Part shown: in pieces, positions 36,657 to 44,076 of the stretch
How positions within the stretch are numbered: position 1 is the stretch's first letter
Layout: each line of letters begins with the position of its first letter
From: Gemmatimonadaceae bacterium
GTDB lineage: Bacteria; Gemmatimonadota; Gemmatimonadetes; Gemmatimonadales; Gemmatimonadaceae
DNA length: 64,000 nucleotides
Direction: 5' to 3'
Assembly: GCA_025358925.1 (NCBI GenBank)
Contig: JANYHT010000050.1
Span: forward strand, 124,001-188,000
Notes under the pieces: model-generated
Databases searched by the model: none
Seen by the model: only the letters and a program-made list of their open reading frames with translations
What the model was told of the DNA's origin: nothing
Translations under genes and position numbers: made by a program

Positions 36657-37346
36657 GTGAATCTTCCCAACGCGATCACCGTCGGACGCATTGCCCTGAC
36701 GCCGTTGATCGCGTGGCTGCCCTTCACGACGACGTGGAGCGCACGGTTCGCGGCCTTTGCGCTGTTCACCATTGCGGCCGTGACTGATTACTGGGATGGG
36801 CATCTCGCGCGACAAAACAACATGGTCACCGATCTCGGGCGCTTGCTTGATCCGCTAGCGGACAAACTGCTGTTATTGGCGACATTGGTGCCGATGTACG
36901 TTATGCAGCGACATTTTTTGTTCATCTCGCCGCTCGATATTGCACTGCCCGAACCATCGCCATTCTTGTTTGTCACACCATTTGGTCGCGTGGCCTTTCC
37001 GTTATGGATGCTCTTGGTCGTACTTGGCCGTGAAGCGTTTATGACCGTGTTTCGACAAGTCGCCGCGCGCCGTGGGTTGGTGATTGCGGCAATTGGTCCG
37101 GCCAAATGGAAGATGGCATTTCAATCGCTGTGGATGGGGTCTGCGTATTTCTGGTTTTTTGCGGTGACGGCGGCAACGAAACAAGGGTGGACGGAGTTGC
37201 CGTGGTGGCAATCATTTGCGCACTTCAATGGCCTCGTGGGCGTGTGCAGTATGGTGGGAGCGGTGGCGCTCACGTTGTGGAGTCTGTGGCTGTATTTGCG
37301 GCGTTACGGATCGCGTGTGGTGCACGGGGCGGTGCGCGCCGGGTGA
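36657..37346 (+). CDS. pgsA: CDP-diacylglycerol-glycerol-3-phosphate 3-phosphatidyltransferase-like
   Basis: A 229-residue membrane enzyme of the CDP-alcohol phosphatidyltransferase family. The signature D-x2-D-G-x2-A-R-x8-G-x3-D-x3-D is seen from DYWDGHLARQ to LGRLLDPLADK (residues about 44-70), with four or more hydrophobic segments. It probably makes phosphatidylglycerol phosphate. The start is GTG at 36657, 7 nt after mglA. It usually neighbours cinA; here the two are separated by a 1.7-kb block of different character. Confidence 0.88.
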   Translation: MNLPNAITVGRIALTPLIAWLPFTTTWSARFAAFALFTIAAVTDYWDGHLARQNNMVTDLGRLLDPLADKLLLLATLVPMYVMQRHFLFISPLDIALPEPSPFLFVTPFGRVAFPLWMLLVVLGREAFMTVFRQVAARRGLVIAAIGPAKWKMAFQSLWMGSAYFWFFAVTAATKQGWTELPWWQSFAHFNGLVGVCSMVGAVALTLWSLWLYLRRYGSRVVHGAVRAG

Positions 37347-37407
37347 TGGTTTGTGCCGGTAGCGTGACGCAAGCATTCTCGACCTTATGATACAGGTGTT
37401 GTCGCGG

Positions 37408-37602
37408 TTACTCGACAGCCTTGAACACTTTCGTTCTAAATGCGTCTAGACGTGAATTTATATGAGGTTGAGAGAATGTCTCGGAGGAAAGATACCAACG
37501 CCTTAGTAGTGCCTGTTTGGCGGCCAGCGCATCTGGCAGTGCGTACCAGAGGCACCAGCGGCTGTTTATGAGTTCATTGATTCCACTCCCTACTTGCAAC
37601 AT
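37408..37602 (-). other. Small ORF of unknown nature
   Basis: A 64-codon minus-strand frame from the ATG at 37602, ending SRLDAFRTKVFKAVE. It has no recognised domain. It overlaps the end of the preceding membrane ORF by 29 nt and lies in a stretch whose base composition is visibly less GC-rich than its surroundings. It may be the end of a degraded gene. Confidence 0.3.
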
Positions 37603-37917
37603 TTTCTGGAGAGTTGAGGTCCAGTTTGAGCCACTTGGCGGTCTTGCGCAGCGTCACCGCGCAGGCGAATAGCACTAGGCTGATTAGCACCGACAACATG
37701 ATCGCGAAGCTGACGTTAGCGACGAATACCTTTCCGGTCATGCGCTCCGGTAGCACTAGGCGCACTTGGAGGGCATCCATTAAAAAGAGTGGCACCACCG
37801 TCAGAACGACAAGCGAAGTCAGCGCGAGAAGCGCCGCGAAAATATTCGATAATATGCGACGCTCACTAAACCCAAGGCGAGAGTCACCAGCGCCGCTGCG
37901 ACAGTGACCTTAAGCAT
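37574..37917 (-). pseudogene. Membrane protein gene, apparently frameshifted
   Basis: Two minus-strand frames both read as membrane protein. One frame, from the ATG at 37917, gives a hydrophobic helix (KVTVAAALVTLALGLV) and stops at 37819. A second frame continues from about 37870 (SERRILSNIFAALLALTSLVVLT) through further hydrophobic segments (FVANVSFAIMLSVLISLVLF) and stops at 37574, but its first start codon (GTG, 37798) falls inside a membrane segment. A frameshift near 37860-37870 joining them is the simplest account. Two separate small proteins remain possible. Confidence 0.4.
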
Positions 37918-38040
37918 CCGAGGAATAGCGGAACCAACGATAGCGAACCGCCATCTGCTGTTGGACCACGAACCTGGCGTGTAAATCGTCAGAACGTCGT
38001 ACGCGGCCGATCGCTGGGTATCCTAACGATTTGCCGCGCC

Positions 38041-38601
38041 CTATTTCGCCAATCGACGATCCGTCGAAGGTGTCGAGGATGGTGCCGCGACGACAAGCAT
38101 TGCGCGGTCCGCCCCGGCAGTTATGTCTTGCGAAACTAATTCGGGCAATGCGGCCAATGCGGCCACGGTATCCGTTTCGTCGCCAATCGCCGAGGCGTAT
38201 GCCGCGAGCTGCGTGTTCGGAGCGCGACGAAGTTCTGGATCAACAGAAAATCGTTCCGCCAAACGCCTGAGTCGGTCCCCGGTTCGCGCGGCAGTCATAG
38301 TAAACAGCTGTGACAATTCGCTACGAGTAAATGGCGCAGCTCCAGACGGCCATCGAGCTCGCAAACTCGGCGCTGCCTTGAATGTCGCGAGCGACGTCGA
38401 GAAAATAGTTTCATCGCCACTGATGCTCTGTACAGTGGCGGGTAACCATACACCGATGCCCGCGACGCCATCTTGCACAGCACCGTGCTCCACGCTTATC
38501 TCGATGGTGACGCCGATCGTTAAACGACGACCGAGTAAGAACGTGCCCTCGCCGGTATATTGCAAAAAACCCAAACAATCGGAGATTGAGGGTCGACTCA
38601 T
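38041..38601 (-). CDS. Hypothetical protein
   Basis: A 186-residue frame from the ATG at 38601. I recognise no family. The N-terminal half is beta-like (TIGVTIEISVEHGAVQDGVAGIGVWLP), the C-terminal half helical (TRSELSQLFTMTAARTGDRLRRLAERFSVDP...IGDETDTVAALAALPELVSQDI). There is no signal peptide. After its TAG the same frame stays open for a short piece, another TAG, then the sequence leading into the membrane ORF, so the two may once have been linked. It lies in the lower-GC block. Confidence 0.5.
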   Translation of the reverse strand: MSRPSISDCLGFLQYTGEGTFLLGRRLTIGVTIEISVEHGAVQDGVAGIGVWLPATVQSISGDETIFSTSLATFKAAPSLRARWPSGAAPFTRSELSQLFTMTAARTGDRLRRLAERFSVDPELRRAPNTQLAAYASAIGDETDTVAALAALPELVSQDITAGADRAMLVVAAPSSTPSTDRRLAK

Positions 38602-39089
38602 TTTGACCAACAAGCAGTATGCTCTCCACTGCTGCACTGCCGCGCATCATTCCACGAGGTTCCAACGCAGCGCGAACAGTCCGATAGCACGTCAATTTTC
38701 GGATCCTGTCCAATCATGTTGTAACCCCAGTCAGAAAAATGATGCGCGATCATGTCGCAGGAGTATCGAATGTGTCGCAACTGCAAGGGTATCACGCAGG
38801 AACGAATCCGGGAAATGGCCACGTCCCGAGGGCAATGACCGAAGAGGGAGCAAAAAGCAGACCCAGCCAAGCGAGAGCACCCTTACCGAACGGCCATCGG
38901 CAATTATCACGTGTCTTGCCATGAATTGGTAGACTCCCAGCCGTCAAATATTGACCGTTGTACACGTTTGTGCCGGATCAAGAGAACCGAACCGATGTTG
39001 GCGACCGTTAATAGGAGAAATCACCCACGTTGAATTTCGTATTTGGATCCGGGGGCGTGTTCGTTGCCACCCACGCTAAATTGCGCGCC
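38602..39089. other. Intergenic stretch before cinA
   Basis: No confident gene in about 490 bases. A 28-codon plus-strand frame at 38752-38838 (MSQEYRMCRNCKGITQERI...) has a C-x2-C pair and a helix-like end and could be a fragment or micro-ORF. A short palindrome GTCAA-ATA-TTGAC lies at 38943-38955. The cinA promoter should be here. Confidence 0.35.
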
Positions 39090-40370
39090 ATGAACATCGA
39101 AATCGTCACAATCGGCGACGAGCTCCTGCTCGGCTTCACCATCGATACCAACGCCGCACACCTCGCACGCGAACTCGCGGCACTGGGCATCCGTGTCGTA
39201 CAGCGCGCCACCGTAGGTGACGACGCAAACCATATTGCCACCGCAGTGCGCGACGCACTACAACGCACTGGTGCCGTGATCACCACCGGTGGACTCGGTC
39301 CAACGGCGGACGACCGTTCCAAACCCGCCGTCGCTGAAATATTTGGACGTGCCATGGTCCTCGATGCCGAAATCCTCAGCAATCTCGAAGCACGATGGCT
39401 CAAACGCTTCGGACATGAACTCCCGGCAAGTAATCGGCAGCAAGCGCTCGTGCCGGAAGGCGCAACGATCCTCCAAAATCGGCATGGTTCAGCACCCGGC
39501 ATCTGGCTCGAAGACGAACAACATCGATTCGTGACCATGTTGCCCGGCGTGCCGAGAGAAATGCGCGGCATGCTCGCCGATACGCTCATGCCGTTGCTGC
39601 GCGCGCGCGCGGGAAGCAACGGACCCGTCATCCGATCACGCACTATACGCACCGTCAACATTGCGGAGTCGGCCGTTGCGGATCGTTTGGGCGAACTTGC
39701 GAGAGGCGTGCTAGGACTACCGTTGGCCTATCTTCCGGGCAGCGATGGCGTCGATCTCCGTCTGACGTCGGCATCACTCCCCGCCAACGAAGCGGATAAA
39801 ATTCTCGCCGACGCAGCCGCGCTTATTCACGAAAAGGTTGGACGCTACGTGTACGGCGAAGGCGACGATGACCTCGCGGCACTCATGCTCGCCGAGTGCG
39901 TAAAACGACATGCCACTATCGCGGTCGCCGAGAGTTGCACGGGCGGATTGCTCGGTAGTCGACTCACAGCAATTCCTGGTTCGAGTGCCACATTTCTCGG
40001 CGGTATAATCGCGTATAGCAACGACGTCAAAGTCCGCGAGCTGAACGTGGCCGTCACGGACATTGCGGAGCACGGCGCAGTGAGTGAAGCCGTTGCTCGC
40101 GCGATGGCATCGGCGGCGCGTCAGCGTTTTCAGAGTACGATCGGTATCGGAATCACCGGCATCGCTGGACCAGATGGTGGCACACCTGAGAAACCCGTCG
40201 GAACGGTGTGGGTAGCAATCGATGTGGCGGGTGACGTGCACGCGGTGCGCGCCGTTCTTCCGGGGGACCGCAACGAAATACGGTATCGCGGTGCGCAACT
40301 TGCCCTTGATCGAGTGCGTCGCGCATTCACAAACGACGTAGAGTCCGTCGCGTGGATGACACGTGCGTAG
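39090..40370 (+). CDS. cinA: CinA-like protein (competence/damage-inducible; NMN amidohydrolase)
   Basis: A 426-residue two-domain CinA. The N-terminal MoaB/MogA-like (COG1058) domain has IEIVTIGDELLLGFTIDTN and VITTGGLGPTADD; the C-terminal domain has AVAESCTGGLLGSRLTAIPGSS with the Ser nucleophile, GGIIAYSNDVK, and GITGIAGPDGGTPEKPVGTVW. These enzymes recycle NAD by deamidating nicotinamide mononucleotide and hydrolyse ADP-ribose. The ATG at 39090 is chosen because it aligns with the family start; the frame is open 20 codons further upstream. Confidence 0.94.
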   Translation: MNIEIVTIGDELLLGFTIDTNAAHLARELAALGIRVVQRATVGDDANHIATAVRDALQRTGAVITTGGLGPTADDRSKPAVAEIFGRAMVLDAEILSNLEARWLKRFGHELPASNRQQALVPEGATILQNRHGSAPGIWLEDEQHRFVTMLPGVPREMRGMLADTLMPLLRARAGSNGPVIRSRTIRTVNIAESAVADRLGELARGVLGLPLAYLPGSDGVDLRLTSASLPANEADKILADAAALIHEKVGRYVYGEGDDDLAALMLAECVKRHATIAVAESCTGGLLGSRLTAIPGSSATFLGGIIAYSNDVKVRELNVAVTDIAEHGAVSEAVARAMASAARQRFQSTIGIGITGIAGPDGGTPEKPVGTVWVAIDVAGDVHAVRAVLPGDRNEIRYRGAQLALDRVRRAFTNDVESVAWMTRA

Positions 40371-40421
40371 TACCCGCTAAACTTTCAATGACCACGTACG
40401 TACGGACGAGAGAGACCAACT

Positions 40422-40970
40422 ATGACTGACCCAACAAACATCGCATCACCTGACGACACCGCTGCCGATGACGCGACCGATGTCGCACCCGTTGACATCG
40501 AAAGTTTGCAACGCGAACTCAGCGAGCAGAAAGATCGATACCTGCGACTTGCCGCCGAGTACGACAACTTTCGTCGTCGTGCGACGAAAGAACGGCAGGA
40601 GGCCGGATGGCGCGCGCAAGGAGAACTCGTGCGCGGAATTCTCGACGCCATTGATGACATCACACGCTTCGCACATGTCGACCCCACCACCGTGACCACG
40701 CAAACAGTCGTCGACGGTGTTTTGATGGTGGAGAAAAAACTATTTAAATCGCTTGCGGGGCACGGCTTTGAAACCATCGATCCGACCGCGCAGCCGTTTG
40801 ATCCGGCGCGACACGAAGCCGTGAGCACCGCTCCCGCTGCAACAGCCGACGAAGACGGTGTGATTGCCGCCACGTTTCAAGTGGGCTACATCATCAATGG
40901 TCACGTATTGCGTCCGGCGCGCGTGGTCGTGAAGCAGTGGACCGGCGGCGCACCGCCCCTCGTCTCCTAA
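40422..40970 (+). CDS. grpE: Nucleotide exchange factor GrpE
   Basis: A 182-residue GrpE. An acidic N-terminal tail is followed by a coiled coil (ESLQRELSEQKDRYLRLAAEYDNFRRR) and the beta domain with GVLMVEKKLFKSLAGHGFETIDP and the terminal strand GYIINGHVLRPARVVVKQW. It releases ADP from DnaK. dnaJ follows after 2 nt; dnaK is not in this window. No CIRCE-type operator is visible in the 50 nt upstream. Confidence 0.95.
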   Translation: MTDPTNIASPDDTAADDATDVAPVDIESLQRELSEQKDRYLRLAAEYDNFRRRATKERQEAGWRAQGELVRGILDAIDDITRFAHVDPTTVTTQTVVDGVLMVEKKLFKSLAGHGFETIDPTAQPFDPARHEAVSTAPAATADEDGVIAATFQVGYIINGHVLRPARVVVKQWTGGAPPLVS

Positions 40971-40972
40971 TC

Positions 40973-42112
40973 ATGGCAAGCACGAAGGACTTCTACGCGG
41001 TGCTTGGTGTGGCGTCGTCGGCAACGGCGGACGACATCAAGAAACAGTATCGACGACTCGCGAAGAAGCACCATCCTGACGCCAATCAAAGCGATCCCAA
41101 GGCATCGGAACGCTTTAAAGAAATTTCCGAGGCCTACACGGTGCTTGGAGACGTAGCCAAGCGGAAAGAGTACGACGACATGCGTCGGCTTGGCGCGTTT
41201 GGCGGATTCGCGTCGCGTCCAGCAGGTGGCGCGCAGTCAGCGCGTACCAGTGGTTTTGGATCGGCGCGACCGGGCCAATCTGGCTCTGGCACGTTTAACG
41301 AATTTGATGTCGGTGGCATTGGCGGACTTGGCGATCTCTTCTCATCAATGTTTGGCCAAGGCGCCGCGCGACCACAGCAGCGCGGACCAGAGCGCGGTCA
41401 AACGATCGAGCAAACGGTCGACGTTCCGTTTCGCATTGCGGCGATGGGTGGCAAGGTGCCCATCGATCTTGAAGTGAACGAAGAGTGCGCGACGTGTCAT
41501 GGATCGGGCGCGGCGCCGGGTGCCATGTTGCGACCGTGCGGAGAGTGCAGTGGACGCGGCGTCATTTCGTTCGGTCAAGGAGGTTTCGCGGTCAATCGTC
41601 CGTGCCCGGTGTGCATGGGACGCGGACAGGTACCCACCGAACGCTGCCCAACGTGTAATGGTGCTGGAGAACAGCGCGTAAAGCGTCGCGTGTTAATCGC
41701 CGTGCCGGCCGGTGCCGAGAGTGGCGCGAAGGTTCGGTTGAAAGGGCAGGGCGGGAAAGGTGCGGCTGGCGGACAAGCAGGCCATCTCGTGATCACGTTT
41801 GAAGTGTTGCCCGATCGTTTTTACAAACGTGAAGGACTTGATCTTATTGGCACGGTGCCGATCAACATTGCGCAAGCAACGCTGGGCTCGCGCATTACCG
41901 TACGCACGTTAGACGAAAAGAAAATCGCTATTCGTATTCCGGCGGGAACGTCGGCCGGAAAACGTTTTCGTATTTCTGGACAAGGCATCGAAAAAGATGG
42001 GAAAAAGGGTGATCTCTTTGTCGAGGTCACCATCACGGTACCGGAGACATTGTCGGACGCGCAGGACAAGGCGATGCGCGATTTCGCAGAAGCCGGTGGG
42101 TTGAAGTTTTGA
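40973..42112 (+). CDS. dnaJ: Chaperone protein DnaJ
   Basis: A 379-residue type I DnaJ. J domain residues 1-70 with HPD in KKHHPDAN; a Gly/Phe-rich linker; four zinc-finger repeats CATCHGSG, CGECSGRG, CPVCMGRG and CPTCNGAG; then the C-terminal substrate-binding domains. The ATG at 40973 begins MASTKDFYAVLGV, the proper J-domain start. It co-chaperones DnaK together with GrpE. Its TGA overlaps the ATG of the next gene. Confidence 0.96.
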   Translation: MASTKDFYAVLGVASSATADDIKKQYRRLAKKHHPDANQSDPKASERFKEISEAYTVLGDVAKRKEYDDMRRLGAFGGFASRPAGGAQSARTSGFGSARPGQSGSGTFNEFDVGGIGGLGDLFSSMFGQGAARPQQRGPERGQTIEQTVDVPFRIAAMGGKVPIDLEVNEECATCHGSGAAPGAMLRPCGECSGRGVISFGQGGFAVNRPCPVCMGRGQVPTERCPTCNGAGEQRVKRRVLIAVPAGAESGAKVRLKGQGGKGAAGGQAGHLVITFEVLPDRFYKREGLDLIGTVPINIAQATLGSRITVRTLDEKKIAIRIPAGTSAGKRFRISGQGIEKDGKKGDLFVEVTITVPETLSDAQDKAMRDFAEAGGLKF

Positions 42113-42621
42113 TGCGCTATGCGCGGGGTAGTGTGGGTGTGTTTGTGACGATGCTTGCGCTTTGCGCGGGGTCACGCGCGGGCGCGCAGTCGAGCGATCG
42201 CACCGACGCGCATTGGAAGCTCGATCGATGCTTGGGTGGCATCACGTTCGGCGCACCACAAAAACTTGCCGTCGCGTTTGGTGGTGGCTTCGTACGCGAA
42301 GGCATGAGTGAACACAGCAGCGATTACTGCGCGTTCGGCGCGGCGAAGTTGGGCCTCGGTGGTGCGCGGGGATCGATTGGATTTGCGCAATCCAAAGGGC
42401 CAAACGGGTTGGGCCTCGCGCTCTCAGCCGATGTACTCCGCACGTTCGGCGCGCCGCTTGGCGCCACGCGCATGCGTACGTATGCGGGCACATCGTTGCA
42501 TGTGTGGCCCGTATTTGGATTGGGTGGCGACATTGGATATTTCGTTCGACTGGGCGATGCGCGCGGTGCCTCGACGCTTAAACGCCACATTGTCACGTGG
42601 TCGGTAGGGTTCGGCTTTTAG
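42112..42621 (+). CDS. Small secreted protein of unknown function
   Basis: A 169-residue protein from the ATG at 42112 overlapping the dnaJ stop (TGATG). It has a signal peptide ending SRAGAQ (about residue 25). The mature part is Gly-rich with alternating hydrophobic residues (KLAVAFGGGFVREG, RTYAGTSLHVWPVFGLGGDIGYFVRLG), like a small outer-membrane beta-barrel or lipocalin-type protein. I recognise no named family. Confidence 0.65.
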   Translation: MRYARGSVGVFVTMLALCAGSRAGAQSSDRTDAHWKLDRCLGGITFGAPQKLAVAFGGGFVREGMSEHSSDYCAFGAAKLGLGGARGSIGFAQSKGPNGLGLALSADVLRTFGAPLGATRMRTYAGTSLHVWPVFGLGGDIGYFVRLGDARGASTLKRHIVTWSVGFGF

Positions 42622-42625
42622 GCGC

Positions 42626-43474
42626 ATGCCAACGCGATACGAATTCGAGCACGGGTGGTCGGAATCTGCGCTGTGTGCTCCACACGAATCGCTACGCGGC
42701 ATCGTGCATGGCCCGTACGTTGGTTGGACGCAATACACGACAGTGCCGGTGACACGCCGCGAAGTGGCCGGGACCATCATCCCCATCATTCTCAATCTGT
42801 CATCGCCGTATCGCATTGTGAGTGGTCACGATGACGCAACGCGCTCGGTCGTGCTGCATTCGTTTGCGGCGGGTCTCTATGACACGTGGGTGGCCGTTGA
42901 AGGCGCGCGCGAGAGCCAAGCGTTGCAAGTCAATCTCACGCCACTCGGTGCGCATGCGTTGCTGGCCGTACCGATGCATGAACTCGTAAATCGCGTTGTC
43001 GCCATCGACGATTTATTCGGTGCGCGCGCCTCCGCGCTGATTGAACGACTCGTCAACGCACCATCGTGGCGCGCGCGCTTTATCGAGCTCGATCAATTTT
43101 TGTGCAAATGTCTCGCGAATGCGCGTCCTGCATCGCCGCATCTTCGCTGGGCGTGGGATGAACTCGCGAACGCGCATGGTACGATGTCAATCACGTCGCT
43201 GGCAACATCGCTGGGGTGGTCGCCAAAGCGACTGATTGCACACTTTCGTGATGGCGTTGGACTACCGCCAAAAACGATCGCGCAACTGATGCGCTTCGAC
43301 CACCTCGTGCAACGCGTGGGTGCACAGCCGTTAGTTCAATGGTCGACACTTGCGTACGACTGTGGCTATAGCGACCAGTCGCATCTGCACCGCGATTTCG
43401 TTGAATTTGCAGGTTGCACTCCCGTCGAGTTTCTGCGCACGCGGCTCCCCGACGGTGGCGGCATCGTCGCCTAA
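42626..43474 (+). CDS. AraC family transcriptional regulator
   Basis: A 282-residue regulator. The C-terminal 100 residues are an AraC-type double helix-turn-helix: ITSLATSLGWSPKRLIAHFRDGVGLPPKTIAQLMRFDHLV, then LAYDCGYSDQSHLHRDFVEFAGCTPVEFLR. The N-terminal 170 residues are a beta-rich effector domain without a recognised ligand motif. It starts 4 nt after the small secreted protein. The VOC gene just downstream is a plausible target. Confidence 0.88.
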   Translation: MPTRYEFEHGWSESALCAPHESLRGIVHGPYVGWTQYTTVPVTRREVAGTIIPIILNLSSPYRIVSGHDDATRSVVLHSFAAGLYDTWVAVEGARESQALQVNLTPLGAHALLAVPMHELVNRVVAIDDLFGARASALIERLVNAPSWRARFIELDQFLCKCLANARPASPHLRWAWDELANAHGTMSITSLATSLGWSPKRLIAHFRDGVGLPPKTIAQLMRFDHLVQRVGAQPLVQWSTLAYDCGYSDQSHLHRDFVEFAGCTPVEFLRTRLPDGGGIVA

Positions 43475-43586
43475 CCGTCACCGCCAACCTGCAGCGAAAA
43501 ATTTGTTCAAGACGGTGTGTCTGTGTGCGCGTATCATCGACTCGTCGCTCTTGCGAGCCGTGCATCGCGTCGTTCACCTCTATGGG

Positions 43587-44033
43587 TTGATATATGGAAA
43601 CCGTTCACACGCCGCTCCACCCAAGCTGTACGCGTGTCTCTCGTATCGCAATCCTGCGACGGCGATTGAATTTCTTATGCGCGCATTCGGGTTTGTCACC
43701 GTACTCATCGTACATGACGACGACGGCGCCATCACGCACGCAGAAATTGCTCTCGGCCAAGAGATCGTGATGCTCGGATCGTCGAAGCCGGAGTTGGGAT
43801 GGATTAGTCCGCTGGATTTACCTGCGGTGAACTCAACGATCTGTGCGTTTGTGCCCGACGTGGACGCACACTGTGCGCGCACTCTTTCTGAGGGCGCGAC
43901 ACTTCTACGACCGCTCGCTGACACGTCGTATGGCGCGCGAGAATACTCTGTAAAGGATCTCGAAGGTCACCATTGGCACTTTGGCACGTATCGTCCAACG
44001 GCAACGCCGTCACCAAATACCGTCGCGTCGTGA
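43587..44033 (+). CDS. VOC superfamily (glyoxalase/bleomycin-resistance-like) protein
   Basis: A 148-residue VOC-fold protein: LYACLSYRNPATAIEFLMRAFGF, THAEIALGQEIVMLG, and the C-terminal DLEGHHWHFGTYRP. TTG at 43587 is the best in-frame start. An ATG at 43594 (starting METVHT) is one frame off and would look like a natural N-terminus, so a single-base error or frameshift near 43600-43620 is possible. It converges on the HipA-like gene, and its last 30 nt lie in a stretch homologous to mnmA. Confidence 0.75.
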   Translation: MIYGNRSHAAPPKLYACLSYRNPATAIEFLMRAFGFVTVLIVHDDDGAITHAEIALGQEIVMLGSSKPELGWISPLDLPAVNSTICAFVPDVDAHCARTLSEGATLLRPLADTSYGAREYSVKDLEGHHWHFGTYRPTATPSPNTVAS

Positions 44034-44056
44034 AACAACACCATGGATGGCCGCGG
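44003..44056. repeat. Diverged copy of an mnmA 3' segment (distal copy)
   Basis: These 54 bases match 46190-46243, inside mnmA, in the same orientation with about 8 mismatches. On the minus strand this copy reads PSMVLFHDATVFGDGV, against QSMVLFRDAMVLGGGV in MnmA. The two copies flank the HipA-like gene. The copy overlaps the end of the VOC gene and its TGA stop. Confidence 0.75.
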
Positions 44057-44076
44057 CCAAGGCGATGCGCGCTGGC

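Noticed and set aside
38752-38838. 28-codon ORF with a C-x2-C pair as a small protein gene
   Set aside because: Too short for confidence, no ribosome-binding site, and it lies in a decayed region; mentioned only within the intergenic entry.
40371-40421. CIRCE operator upstream of grpE-dnaJ
   Set aside because: No TTAGCACTC-N9-GAGTGCTAA-like repeat is present.
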